DNA of 64,000 nucleotides, taken from the NCBI RefSeq assembly GCF_000348985.1, contig NC_035926.1, forward strand, positions 792,011-856,010. The letters run 5' to 3'. The notes below the pieces were generated by a model. That model made no database searches, was not told the origin of the DNA, and saw only the letters and a list, made by a program, of their open reading frames with translations. The DNA comes from Huiozyma naganishii CBS 8797. Lineage: Eukaryota; Ascomycota; Saccharomycetes; Saccharomycetales; Saccharomycetaceae. Positions 44,460 to 52,865 of the stretch are shown piece by piece. Within the stretch, counting starts at the first letter, position 1; each line of letters begins with the position of its first letter. The translations under genes were made by a program, and so were the position numbers.

Positions 44460-45044
44460 TTAGTCGTCAGTTACATCCGGTAAGAGGGCAAACAGGTTCG
44501 TTTGTTGGGCGTTGGGTCTTTGCTGAGACTCTGATTTAAATGTTTCTGCGGTCTCCTCGTCCGCACCAGCCTCAGCCTCCGTACTCTCCTCTGTAGCTTC
44601 CGCTGCCTTGTCTGCAACTGCTGCAGCAGCGCCCGCATGACGCTGCGCCTCCCTCCTGATGTTATCGTTGGTCATATCCCAGCCGGCCTTGCGCGAGGCC
44701 TGAACGTACTTCGCCCTCGAGATGGACCTGGAAATTTTTCCGTCCAGCCGGTTCGTGATGTTCAGGGCACGTTCCAGCCGGCCCTTGTCCGAGGACGTCG
44801 CGCTCGCAGCGAGCCGCTCCTCGAGGAACTTCTTCCCAACGCGGTTCTTCCTGTCGCCGCGCCTCCGCTTGTTGATCTTAGCGTCCAGTAGTGCCTCGTT
44901 CTTCGCCGCAGCACGGATCACAACGTTGGACAGGTCCGTCTTCTCAGCACGGGGGACGTCCGCCAAAGTGTCCACATTCGGGTCATCGTATGCACCGGCA
45001 GCCTGACGGGCAGCTCTCGAGTTCCTACTAACGGGCTTCCGCAT
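44460..45044 (-). CDS. ECM1: Ecm1, pre-60S shuttling/export factor
   Basis: Encodes 194 residues, against 212 in S. cerevisiae. Ecm1 associates with late pre-60S particles and shuttles to assist their nuclear export. The N-terminal RNSRAARQAAGAYDDPNVDT and LADVPRAEKTDLSN blocks are nearly identical to the S. cerevisiae protein. They are followed by AAAKNEALLDAKINKRRRG, a basic middle with KNRVGKKFLEERLAA, a conserved SRAKYVQASRKAGWDMTN, and an Ala/Glu-rich low-complexity tail. The short upstream region carries PAC and RRPE-like elements, in keeping with co-regulation with ribosome biogenesis genes. Confidence 0.9.
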   Translation of the reverse strand: MRKPVSRNSRAARQAAGAYDDPNVDTLADVPRAEKTDLSNVVIRAAAKNEALLDAKINKRRRGDRKNRVGKKFLEERLAASATSSDKGRLERALNITNRLDGKISRSISRAKYVQASRKAGWDMTNDNIRREAQRHAGAAAAVADKAAEATEESTEAEAGADEETAETFKSESQQRPNAQQTNLFALLPDVTDD

Positions 45045-45064
45045 TGTGTTTGCTGTCGATGTAC

Positions 45065-45154
45065 CTCATCGCATCGCATCGCATCGCAGAACTGTGTCTT
45101 CGCTGTGGAAAATTTTAATGTATGTGGAAAATTTTAATGTATGTGGAAAATTTT
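45065..45154 (-). promoter_or_regulatory. PAC element plus RRPE-like 19 bp tandem array before ECM1
   Basis: On the minus strand GCGATGAG (plus CTCATCGC at 45065-45072) is the core of the PAC motif, about 20 bp before the ECM1 ATG, within a run of CATCG pentamers. Further upstream, 45105-45154 is a tandem repeat of the 19 bp unit GTGGAAAATTTTAATGTAT, present about 2.6 times. Each unit supplies a GGAAAATTTT core close to the RRPE motif TGAAAAATTTT bound by Stb3. PAC plus RRPE is the classic ribosome-biogenesis promoter pair. Confidence 0.65.
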
Positions 45155-45221
45155 CGCTGTGTGTCACTTTCTTCACTATGGGAGCGATGACCTGAACCAG
45201 CCAGGTCTGCGCTGGGAGAGA

Positions 45222-46379
45222 CTAGCTGTCGAGCTCGTGGTGGTTGTTCGGGGTGATCAGGATCTTGATGGTCTCCTCCTTGTGCGTCAGCAGCTTCAAC
45301 AGCGCGTCCTCGTACCCTTGCTCGAGGCGCACTTTGGACGTGATCATGTGACGCGCCTTCTCTGCGTCAATGGACCCATCGCCAAACGCCTCTATGACCT
45401 CTTCGAAATCGTGGTACGTGTAGCACATCGACCCAGTGTAAATCTTCTCCTGTTTCGTGATGTCCATTGGGTAGAAGTTGACGGCCTTGTTTGTGGCCCA
45501 CATTGCGACGTTCACTGCGGTGCCCCGAAACGTGAGACATTCGATGGAGGCCTTCAAAGTCGCGGGCGTGCCCGAGCAGTCGAAACAGTAGTCGAATCCG
45601 TCCGCTCCCGGAGCCATCTTTCTCAGGTTCGGGATGCTCTGTTCATGCGAACATTGCAAAGGGTCGTACACGACGGCCCCCATTTTCTCGGCGTAGTCAC
45701 GTCTTAGCTTCACGGGCTCGGAAACGATAATCTCGGTACACCCGTGGCCATTCAAAGCCAGGATGGTGCCCAGCCCGATCGGCCCCCCACCGAGTATCAG
45801 GACAGACGACCCGGGCTTGAATTGTGCTATGTTAATCGCATGCCAGCAGACAGCAATAGGTTGGATCAGCGCGGCGACCTCCCAGGGTAAATTGTCAGGA
45901 CATTTGTAGCAGTGCGACTCGTTCACGACAATCCTCTCAGCGAACCCGCCGGACTGTACACCGTTCCCGATCAACCCGAGATAGTCACAGCAGTTGTACA
46001 TCCCGCGCTGGCAGGACGTGCAAACGGGTTTCTTCGCATCGGGGGCGTCGGGCCAACGGTACCGGTCCCTGCAAGTCCCCGTGGGCTCGATCGCTACATG
46101 GTCCCCCACTTGGAACTTCTTCACTCCGCTGCCTACAGCGGTCACAATGCCGGCCATCTCGTGGCCCATCGCCTGCGGTAAACCGTTCCCACTGATCTCG
46201 TTCCTCTCGTTATCGAGGGGAAAGAAAATGGGACCGTCCGTCAGCTCGTGGAGGTCCGTACCACATATACCACAGTACACAATATCGACAAGAAGCTCAT
46301 CGCCGGTGGATATCTCCGGTTCTGCCAGTGTATCTGTAAACCTGATATCCCCTTTGGAAAAATAGACTAGTGCCCTCAT
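45222..46379 (-). CDS. BDH2: (R,R)-butanediol dehydrogenase family, Bdh2-like
   Basis: Encodes 385 residues of a zinc-dependent medium-chain dehydrogenase. The family interconverts acetoin and butanediol with NAD(H). CGICGTDLHE and GHEMAG supply catalytic zinc ligands; the CTSCQRGMYNCCDYLG segment holds four structural-zinc cysteines; ILGGGPIGLGTI is the Rossmann nucleotide loop. The blocks VEPTGTCRDRYRW (here AIEPTGTCRDRYRW) and GVQSGGFAERIVVNESHCYK match S. cerevisiae Bdh2 more closely than Bdh1, although the long polar C-terminal extension of Bdh2 is absent and the protein ends at TPNNHHELDS. S. cerevisiae has the BDH1-BDH2 tandem pair here; this locus has a single gene. Confidence 0.85.
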   Translation of the reverse strand: MRALVYFSKGDIRFTDTLAEPEISTGDELLVDIVYCGICGTDLHELTDGPIFFPLDNERNEISGNGLPQAMGHEMAGIVTAVGSGVKKFQVGDHVAIEPTGTCRDRYRWPDAPDAKKPVCTSCQRGMYNCCDYLGLIGNGVQSGGFAERIVVNESHCYKCPDNLPWEVAALIQPIAVCWHAINIAQFKPGSSVLILGGGPIGLGTILALNGHGCTEIIVSEPVKLRRDYAEKMGAVVYDPLQCSHEQSIPNLRKMAPGADGFDYCFDCSGTPATLKASIECLTFRGTAVNVAMWATNKAVNFYPMDITKQEKIYTGSMCYTYHDFEEVIEAFGDGSIDAEKARHMITSKVRLEQGYEDALLKLLTHKEETIKILITPNNHHELDS

Positions 46380-46855
46380 CGTTGTTATTTTATGCTACTT
46401 TTGGCTCTGTGACAAGAGATGATGGACTGGAGGAACGTGGTTACGAAGGTAAGAGTATTGAACTATCATTGTGTCTTGTTCGGAAGCCTTAATATAACGT
46501 GACGAAGCAGTCGAACCCTTTCCGCTCCCCTACCCCTCTCACCAACGTCATCTTACTTGGCCCCCCCCCCCTTGCCTTTTTCTCTTCTCTGGAACACTGG
46601 ATCTGCACGGCTGATCACAAAGGTCCTCAAGAGGGAACAAGAACATACTGCCTCGACGGTGGACGAAGACAACACGATGACGCAACAGACACGGAACGTG
46701 GCCTTGAATATTCTATTACACGTTGTTGATCATATACATTAATGTATTTATATATGCCGTTCTATTACACACATACACCTAAACCCTTTTGTATCATTAG
46801 CGGATGCTTATATCCTCGCCCCTCTTTTCTTCCAAACAAACCGTTGCAAGGGAGA

Positions 46856-48229
46856 TTAGAAGACGTCACCTTGGTCAAACATGGCGTCGGCGACTTTAAC
46901 GAAACCGGCGATGTTGGCACCCTTGACGATGGATGGTAGGGCGTTCTTGTTTTCCTCGGAGGAGTACTCTTGTGCGGCGCCGACACACTCGTTGAAACAG
47001 TTGATCATGATCTTCTTCAATTCTTTGTCGACGGTTTCTCTGGTCCATCTGACTCTTTGCGAGTTCTGGGCCATCTCTAGACCGGAACAGGCAACACCAC
47101 CACAGTTGGAGGCCTTACCGACAGCGTACCAGACGGCTTCCGATGACGACTTGGCGGTGGAACGGGCAGTTTCAAAGACGTGGATGGCGTCTGGGGTACA
47201 GCCCATGTTGGAACCTTCGGCGACGAACTTGACACCGGCGGCGACCAAACCCTTGGCCTCGTCACCAGATACTTCGTTCTGCGTGGCACATGGTAGTGCG
47301 ATGTCGACTGGACCAGCGTTGACCCATGGTCTGGCACCGGCCAAGTACTTGACTTTGTTTTCGGCGAAGGCGGAGTAATCGCCGACGATTTGCTCCAAGG
47401 ATTGGAACTTAATCTTGGCCTCGGCGATTGCAGCGACTTGTTCAGCGGTAATACCGTTCTCGGAGATGATACAACCTTGGGAGTCCGACAAAGAGACGAC
47501 GACACCACCTAGCTCGATAACTTTCAAAGCGGCGAACTGGGCGACGTTCCCGGACCCGGAAATGGCGACTCTCTTACCAGCAAAGGACTCCTTACCCTTT
47601 GTGGCGTAGTCGATCATGGCCTGTGTGAAGTAGACACACCCATAACCGGTAGCTTCTGGTCTAATCAGGGACCCCCCCCAGTTCAAACCTTTACCGGTCA
47701 AGACACCTTCCCAGGAGTTTCTGTAAGATTTGAAGGCACCGAATAGGAAACCGACCTCACGACCACCAACACCGATGTCACCAGCTGGGACATCTGTGTC
47801 TTGACCGATGTGACGGGACAGTTCCTTCATGAAGGCGTAACAGATTCTTCTAATTTCGTTATCGGATCTGCCCTTCAAGTCAACACATAGACCACCTTTA
47901 GCACCACCCATGTCAAGCCCAGTAAGAGCGTTCTTGAAGATTTGTTCAAAACCTAGAAACTTCAAGATCGACAGGTTAACAGATGGGTGGAAACGTAGAC
48001 CACCTTTGTATGGACCCTTAGCAGAGTTGTATTGGACTCTGTAACCGGAGGCGACCTCTTGCTCGCCCTTGTCGTTCTCCCACGTGACTCTGAACTGGAT
48101 GATTCTCTCTGGGATGGAAACGACTGGTAGCACTTTCTGGTATTTAGGGTGCTTTTCGAACAAAGTGGAGTCCTGCAAAGCAGTGACGATTTCTTGGTAA
48201 GCTTGTTGAAATTCGGGTTCAGTGGCCAT
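46856..48229 (-). CDS. GDH3: NADP-dependent glutamate dehydrogenase
   Basis: Encodes 457 residues, the family length. It makes glutamate from 2-oxoglutarate and ammonium using NADPH, the main ammonium entry step. The substrate-binding region has [11 protein letters not shown] and [14 protein letters not shown] with the catalytic Lys, then [20 protein letters not shown]. The coenzyme domain carries [17 protein letters not shown]. The C terminus has [20 protein letters not shown]. Codon bias is strong, so expression is high. The position at the distal end of the chromosome I-like block corresponds to GDH3; GDH1 is the near-identical ohnologue, and this may be the only copy. The upstream region carries Leu3, GATA and CCAAT motifs and a TATA element. 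Confidence 0.93.
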   Translation of the reverse strand: MATEPEFQQAYQEIVTALQDSTLFEKHPKYQKVLPVVSIPERIIQFRVTWENDKGEQEVASGYRVQYNSAKGPYKGGLRFHPSVNLSILKFLGFEQIFKNALTGLDMGGAKGGLCVDLKGRSDNEIRRICYAFMKELSRHIGQDTDVPAGDIGVGGREVGFLFGAFKSYRNSWEGVLTGKGLNWGGSLIRPEATGYGCVYFTQAMIDYATKGKESFAGKRVAISGSGNVAQFAALKVIELGGVVVSLSDSQGCIISENGITAEQVAAIAEAKIKFQSLEQIVGDYSAFAENKVKYLAGARPWVNAGPVDIALPCATQNEVSGDEAKGLVAAGVKFVAEGSNMGCTPDAIHVFETARSTAKSSSEAVWYAVGKASNCGGVACSGLEMAQNSQRVRWTRETVDKELKKIMINCFNECVGAAQEYSSEENKNALPSIVKGANIAGFVKVADAMFDQGDVF

Positions 48230-48349
48230 TGTTGCGTGTTTGTTTGTTTGTGTGTGTGTGTGTGTGTTCGTATATTACAGTTACTGTTTCAAAAGCAAGA
48301 AAAGAAAAGGAAGCGAGGCAAGCAACCTTCTACCGGTGACTGCCTGCTC

Positions 48350-48360
48350 TTTATATATTT
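48350..48360 (-). promoter_or_regulatory. Candidate TATA box of the glutamate dehydrogenase gene
   Basis: On the minus strand AATATATAAAG lies about 125 bp before the GDH ATG, a typical yeast distance. A (GT)n run at about 48249-48268, part of the 5' leader, lies between it and the start codon. Confidence 0.55.
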
Positions 48361-48644
48361 ATTTTGCATGTTGGAGATGAAAGCATCTCGACTGTTCAGA
48401 TAACAACGCCCTCTTCACAACGTATCTCTACCACTGAAGAGATAGATGGAGAAACGTTTGGGTATGAGCGCAATTTCAGTATTCGCAGATATTTTTCTTT
48501 TTTTTTTTCTTTTTTTTTGCGAGAGTGCCCAAACTTCCTGTTTGGGCCACAGCCTGCGGCTCCTTCCTGCGGGTAGTTCTGTGCCCGGCCGCGTTGAGTC
48601 TTCCAATTTCTTGCTTTTTTCCTGCCGTCTGTGCCGCTCAGTGT

Positions 48645-48905
48645 CCGGATCCGGTAATCGTGTCTGATAAGGCGGCGCCCGCCAATCTGGCGCCGTTCTC
48701 CCCTGTGATTGGCCCAGCGCGGCGGGCGGCGCCGATTCCCGGTTCCGGCGCTGGTGACCGCGGACCAATCGCGGGCGAGTCTCTTATCTGTGCCCGCGGC
48801 GGCCGAGACGGGCCCGCAGAGATCCTCCGCTGACGTATTTTGCTTCGAGGAAAAGAAAGGAACCGGTGCTATCACAGGAAGCATCGATCGGGTAATCGCG
48901 ATAAG
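48645..48905. promoter_or_regulatory. Leu3, GATA and CCAAT site cluster upstream of GDH
   Basis: Two perfect CCGGNNCCGG palindromes, the Leu3 consensus, lie at 48645-48654 (CCGGATCCGG) and 48739-48748 (CCGGTTCCGG). Three GATAAG motifs are at 48666-48671, 48783-48788 (reverse) and 48900-48905. Three CCAAT boxes are at 48682-48686, 48708-48712 (reverse) and 48765-48769. The cluster is 415-675 bp upstream of the glutamate dehydrogenase ATG. In S. cerevisiae GDH1 is known to respond to Leu3, the HAP complex and GATA factors, so the combination points to that gene rather than the divergent mannosyltransferase. Confidence 0.7.
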
Positions 48906-49103
48906 CAGCGGGGTAAGGTAACACCGCTCGCTGTAGCACCGCGCTGCTCTCATGTGCCCAAATACTCAGCCGTTCGGAGAGACGTGGCACTGCGAGATCT
49001 CGGCTCCCGTCCGGAGAAGACCAGGCTGGGTATCTCGCTTGAAGAGTACTGGTAAAGGCGCGTAACCGATGGGGCCACCCAAGGACCCGCCCCAGACCCG
49101 CTG

Positions 49104-49111
49104 TTACCCGG
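49104..49111 (+). promoter_or_regulatory. Candidate Reb1 site upstream of the mannosyltransferase
   Basis: TTACCCGG, a perfect Reb1 core, lies about 265 bp upstream of the ATG at 49376 within a GC-rich stretch. It could set the nucleosome-free region of the divergent GDH/mannosyltransferase promoters. Confidence 0.45.
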
Positions 49112-49375
49112 CTCCCGGCTCCCGGCCGCCTCGAGCAAACAATGGCCGCATACCGCTCCCGCAGTCACTGCTTACCGCATCGGGAGAGAAAAAGAAGAGG
49201 AAAAAGGAGAAGAAAAATGGGCAAAGCCCGGTGACAGACAGCGTACTGGACATGGAAAATGTTCAATCTTTCTGCATTTTAACTGGCCAGTGTCAACCTA
49301 ACTCTTTGCTTTCTAGGGTTTTGTACCCAGATACATTCTGTTTCAGTGCATAGTAAAGAGAAGGGAAACCTGACA

Positions 49376-51169
49376 ATGCAGGTGGTGTCCGGTTTACTTC
49401 GGCGTGTGCCGTGGATCTTCGCTCGCAGTAGGAGATCTGCATCGTACCTCGTACTCGTAGTGCTCGTCGCAACACTCGCATCGGTACACATCTGGGGCTC
49501 GCCGAATAAGCGGTCTTATTTACGAAGGAACGTTTTGGAACCTGTGATTGTTCCCTCGAGAACAGATCTTTTGGAGGCAAGAATCGGGAAACGTTCGTTC
49601 AAAAGTACTCGTGATTACTCGCGTATACCTTTCTTCAGAAAGCAAGACATCACCGCATACGTGTTCAATACGGAGGATATAGTTTACGAGGACTGCGCCG
49701 AGGTTCAATATAACAACCTGATCGAATCGCACGTCGAGGACAGTGATGTGCAGATTGACTTGGCAAAAGTGAGACAAATGCTGATAAGCAAGTCCGACTA
49801 CTGGCACAAGTTGTTTACCGCCAGCGACGAGGAACAATGGTCAGTGAACCACGTTGTTAGGAAAAGATGGTTTGCATTCGGAACTTCAGCAGTATGGTAC
49901 CCGGAGGGCGACTGCTACCTAGTCTACACAAGAGTCATTTACTCTGATGCAGGTATCAAGGACAAACCAAATATCTCAGTCGTGTACGCACAGGCATACG
50001 ATAAAGACTGGAACGAGCTCATCGGTAAAAAATTCAATTATTACGACGTAAAAATGCCCGAGTATGTGCAAGAAGAACTGGACTCGCTTTGGGGGTTCAT
50101 CGCAGACTTGCAATGCGAGGAATACAAGAACAACCCAGAACAGTACAACAGGTGCTCAAAGGAAAACCAACCTCGGATCAAGGAAACACAACTGAGAATC
50201 AACGAAATAGAGGCTCACTATTCAATAACTTACCCAACCGTTCTAGACATAGACTTCATCGTGCATGGACTTTTCAGCGGGCCAGAGGACCCTCGTGCGT
50301 TTCTGATGGGCGCACCGGGTAAAATCCAAGAACCAATCCTTGTGTTCAACATGCAGGCCACGGAACACCGCCGCATGCACAGTTTTAGGCCACACAGGAG
50401 AAATAACGCCCTTATCGAGTACAGTCGGACGGACGGTGAACTTAGAAACCAGGAGAAAAATTGGGCCCCATTCTTCCATTACAGGCAGGACGAAAAAATA
50501 GACTTCCCAGATGAACAAATATATTTCATCCATGATTTTACACCTATGAATGTGCTAAGGTGCTCCTTGTTCGATGGATCCTGCGTGGTAGCATTTGACG
50601 AAGAGCCAGCGAAGAAGGATAAACTAAGTCTTATCAGAGGCGGGACGCAATACATTCGTTTCCCATCCATAATCCCAGAAGTCAAAGATTGGCAAATGTG
50701 GGTCGGATTCGCAAAGTCACATATTCCTCCCTGTGGCTGCGGAGGCAATTTTTATAGACCGCAACTGTCTCTCCTTGTTGAATCCGAAGGTAAATATCAC
50801 TTGGAATTTCTTACACCGACTTTGGATTTTGGCATCGACGTGCTGAACTGGAGCGGTGATGGAAGTAAATGTGACGGCCATAACGTTTTAAATCCAAACA
50901 CTATATCCAACTGGGAAGTTGTCGGTCAGGATGAGGCCACTGGGTTGTACGAGGACTATTTAACTTTGACGATCAGTGAAGCGGACATCAAATCAAGTTT
51001 CGTCACTGTTCGTGGTGTTCTAAACTATGTTCTTGGTGTCTACGGTAAGAAAGAGATCAAGGACACTTACAATGTTGATTCCAAAACCTTAGAAGTCAAC
51101 AAGTTTACCGCGTCATGTATCGGTGTCTCTGCCCAACTCTTCTGTAAAGAATACGGTGAATCCCATTAG
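49376..51169 (+). CDS. Beta-mannosyltransferase, GT91 (BMT/WRY) family
   Basis: Encodes 597 residues from the ATG at 49376 (the frame opens at a GTG at 49346). The family adds beta-1,2-linked mannose to cell-wall mannans and glycolipids in Candida albicans, Komagataella and Nakaseomyces; S. cerevisiae has none. The layout is a type II Golgi protein: short basic cytosolic N terminus, membrane anchor near residues 22-42 (SYLVLVVLVATLASVHIWG), stem, then the catalytic domain with KRWFAFGTSAVWYPEGDCY, the signature GPEDPRAFL, NMQATEHRRMHSFRPHR, FIHDFTPMNVLRCS and PPCGCGGNFYRP. Acceptor specificity cannot be read from sequence. It lies just beyond the syntenic block, at the start of the subtelomere-like region. 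Confidence 0.88.
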   Translation: MQVVSGLLRRVPWIFARSRRSASYLVLVVLVATLASVHIWGSPNKRSYLRRNVLEPVIVPSRTDLLEARIGKRSFKSTRDYSRIPFFRKQDITAYVFNTEDIVYEDCAEVQYNNLIESHVEDSDVQIDLAKVRQMLISKSDYWHKLFTASDEEQWSVNHVVRKRWFAFGTSAVWYPEGDCYLVYTRVIYSDAGIKDKPNISVVYAQAYDKDWNELIGKKFNYYDVKMPEYVQEELDSLWGFIADLQCEEYKNNPEQYNRCSKENQPRIKETQLRINEIEAHYSITYPTVLDIDFIVHGLFSGPEDPRAFLMGAPGKIQEPILVFNMQATEHRRMHSFRPHRRNNALIEYSRTDGELRNQEKNWAPFFHYRQDEKIDFPDEQIYFIHDFTPMNVLRCSLFDGSCVVAFDEEPAKKDKLSLIRGGTQYIRFPSIIPEVKDWQMWVGFAKSHIPPCGCGGNFYRPQLSLLVESEGKYHLEFLTPTLDFGIDVLNWSGDGSKCDGHNVLNPNTISNWEVVGQDEATGLYEDYLTLTISEADIKSSFVTVRGVLNYVLGVYGKKEIKDTYNVDSKTLEVNKFTASCIGVSAQLFCKEYGESH

Positions 51170-51290
51170 GTACTTTATACATGTGTAGCTTTTTAATAGT
51201 CTAACACCATACTAATTATTATTTTTAATTGTAAATTTCACCCCGAGGACAATTACAAATTATTCTAATCCAAAGTTTATCTTATTTCCA

Positions 51291-51723
51291 GTAAAAGCTA
51301 AAGTCCGCTGTGTTTGATTAGAGTGGTAAGGGCCCTCTGATCTCGTTACTTACGCCGTATACATAAGTATTTAGTTATATCAGTTGTACTTGCTTGTCTC
51401 CGACTTCTTCCTTTCGTTGAATCCTGGATTTAAAAACGGTCTTGAAAGATGTCGGTGCAGATACCTTGGGGTTTATATATGTTCCGGATAACGGACCATC
51501 CGCATGTCTCGAGTGGGTATTCTCACAAAACTGCACTTCAGGAGGGGGAGCGAGTCATGAATCCATTTACAAGAGGAGTTCCACAATTTATCCTCACATT
51601 AATAGTACACCAAAATTCGACCTGGATCACAAAACCCGAAAGTTAAGCGACTCTTTCCTAGTAAAAGGTACAGAACATTTTCCACCTTATTCAATATGTA
51701 AGAAATGTTTTCAAAATAAATAG
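51291..51723 (+). pseudogene. Copy B of the unidentified dispersed element
   Basis: Related along most of its length to the segment at 60361-60742 on the other strand, and in part to 4541-4830. Shared landmarks with copy C run from AAAAGCTA[A/G]AGT through TATATCAGTT, CCTGGATTTA, GGTCTTGAAAGATGTCGGTGCAG, TTTATATATGTTCCGGATAAC, CCATCCGCATG, ATTTATCCTCAC, to CTAG.AAAA and TGTTTT.AAAAT. One frame is open from an in-frame TGA to the TAG at 51723 and reads ILDLKTVLKDVGADTLGFIY near its start, with CXXC-like ICKKC at its end. No in-frame ATG precedes the conserved part. I do not recognise the protein. Confidence 0.6.
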
Positions 51724-52865
51724 CGGAGAGAGATCACTGGTTTAAGAAATACCCTTTAAATCATTCTTTGTCCTCTATCTACTAAAAAAGTGTCTCAACA
51801 TATAACGGTTCCCTACTTTAATAAAGCACCTTTTTCCCAATCAAAACGTGTGTACTTATTTGCATTACTACCAACCGTTAATGTCTCCCGTTCTTTTTCT
51901 TCTTTGTTAATACGACACAACAAGCCGCCTAAAAGTGTGACGATAAAAAAGTCCACCAAAACAAGGTCTCGCTTTTGTTATCTGGCTGAGCGAAAGTTAC
52001 GAGCATTTATTCATGATGGTGCTTCAAGTACAGCTACAATTGGCTATTAACGTTAGCATTATCACCTAAATGGAAGAATAATAGTCTTCTTAATGTAGGC
52101 ACCTTCAAAAATCTTCGTATGTTCCAAAGATTTTACCCAACTGATTTACTGCTCAATTTATTGGACAATTTTCAAGAACAAAATTGTTAATCCAGGCCAT
52201 CATAGACTGGAAGGGCTCTTTATATATGTGCAAAGTTTCGGCCCACCTCAGCTCATAGCCAAGATCTTTCTCACTCCATAACATTAAGCTATCACCCACA
52301 CAATCCCGATTAAAATGCCTGCCTTAGATCCCAAACAAGTTACTCCAGAAGTAATCCTATTACAGCGAAAGAATACTCACAGCTGAACAGCTTTCCCAAA
52401 CACCAAGAGACAAATGTGTTTGATTCGAATCCAAATCCTGCCCCGTTCTTGTGAGACATGCTCTCATACTCAGTAAGAAATCCAAATTAGAAGGAGAACA
52501 AACCTATCATTGACGAGGATAATGTTCAAACTATGCCTATGAATTCCTAGAAATGGTCTTCTGAAGCGACACCCGGTGCTCATTTCTCTCTTTCTACAGT
52601 GTTTTCGTTTCTTTTTTTACCGTTCTTTTTCTTTCAGAATTTTTCACATCGAGGTTTGTGCACCCACTTTTCATCTCGATCTACATCATAAAATGGGTGA
52701 CCACGAGGCTCACTGCCAATGGACCACCCCTGACCTTCCTGTTAGTATATATATGTAACCTCATACCTGAAAGACGTTTTATTTTAAATTTGACACTTTG
52801 AAAGGTACAGATCGCCCGGTACACTGGACAACGCGTTGTGTTCCATGGTGTGTACGGTTAGATAG
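51724..52865. other. Gene-poor stretch upstream of the FRE gene
   Basis: No intact gene is supported. A promoter-like stretch with TATATATG near 52221 precedes an ATG at 52315 that begins MPALDPKQVTPEVILLQRK and stops after 23 codons. After a one-base shift, another frame runs on as TAKEYSQLNSFPKHQETNVF to a TGA near 52450. This has the look of a decayed 5' gene end, of unknown family. The last 300 bp is the FRE promoter. Confidence 0.4.
52659..52666 (+). promoter_or_regulatory. Candidate Aft1/Aft2 iron-response site
   Basis: TGCACCCA fits the Aft1 consensus YRCACCCR exactly. It lies about 200 bp before the ferric reductase ATG, with TATATATA at about 52746-52754 between them, a layout like S. 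cerevisiae FRE promoters. Confidence 0.6.

Noticed and set aside
45337..45347. ATCATGTGAC, a match to centromere element CDEI
   Set aside because: Inside the BDH coding region with no AT-rich CDEII or CDEIII nearby, so not a centromere.
48396..48953. A 185-codon minus-strand frame upstream of GDH
   Set aside because: GC-rich promoter DNA with few stops; overlaps the Leu3/GATA/CCAAT cluster and has no protein-like composition.
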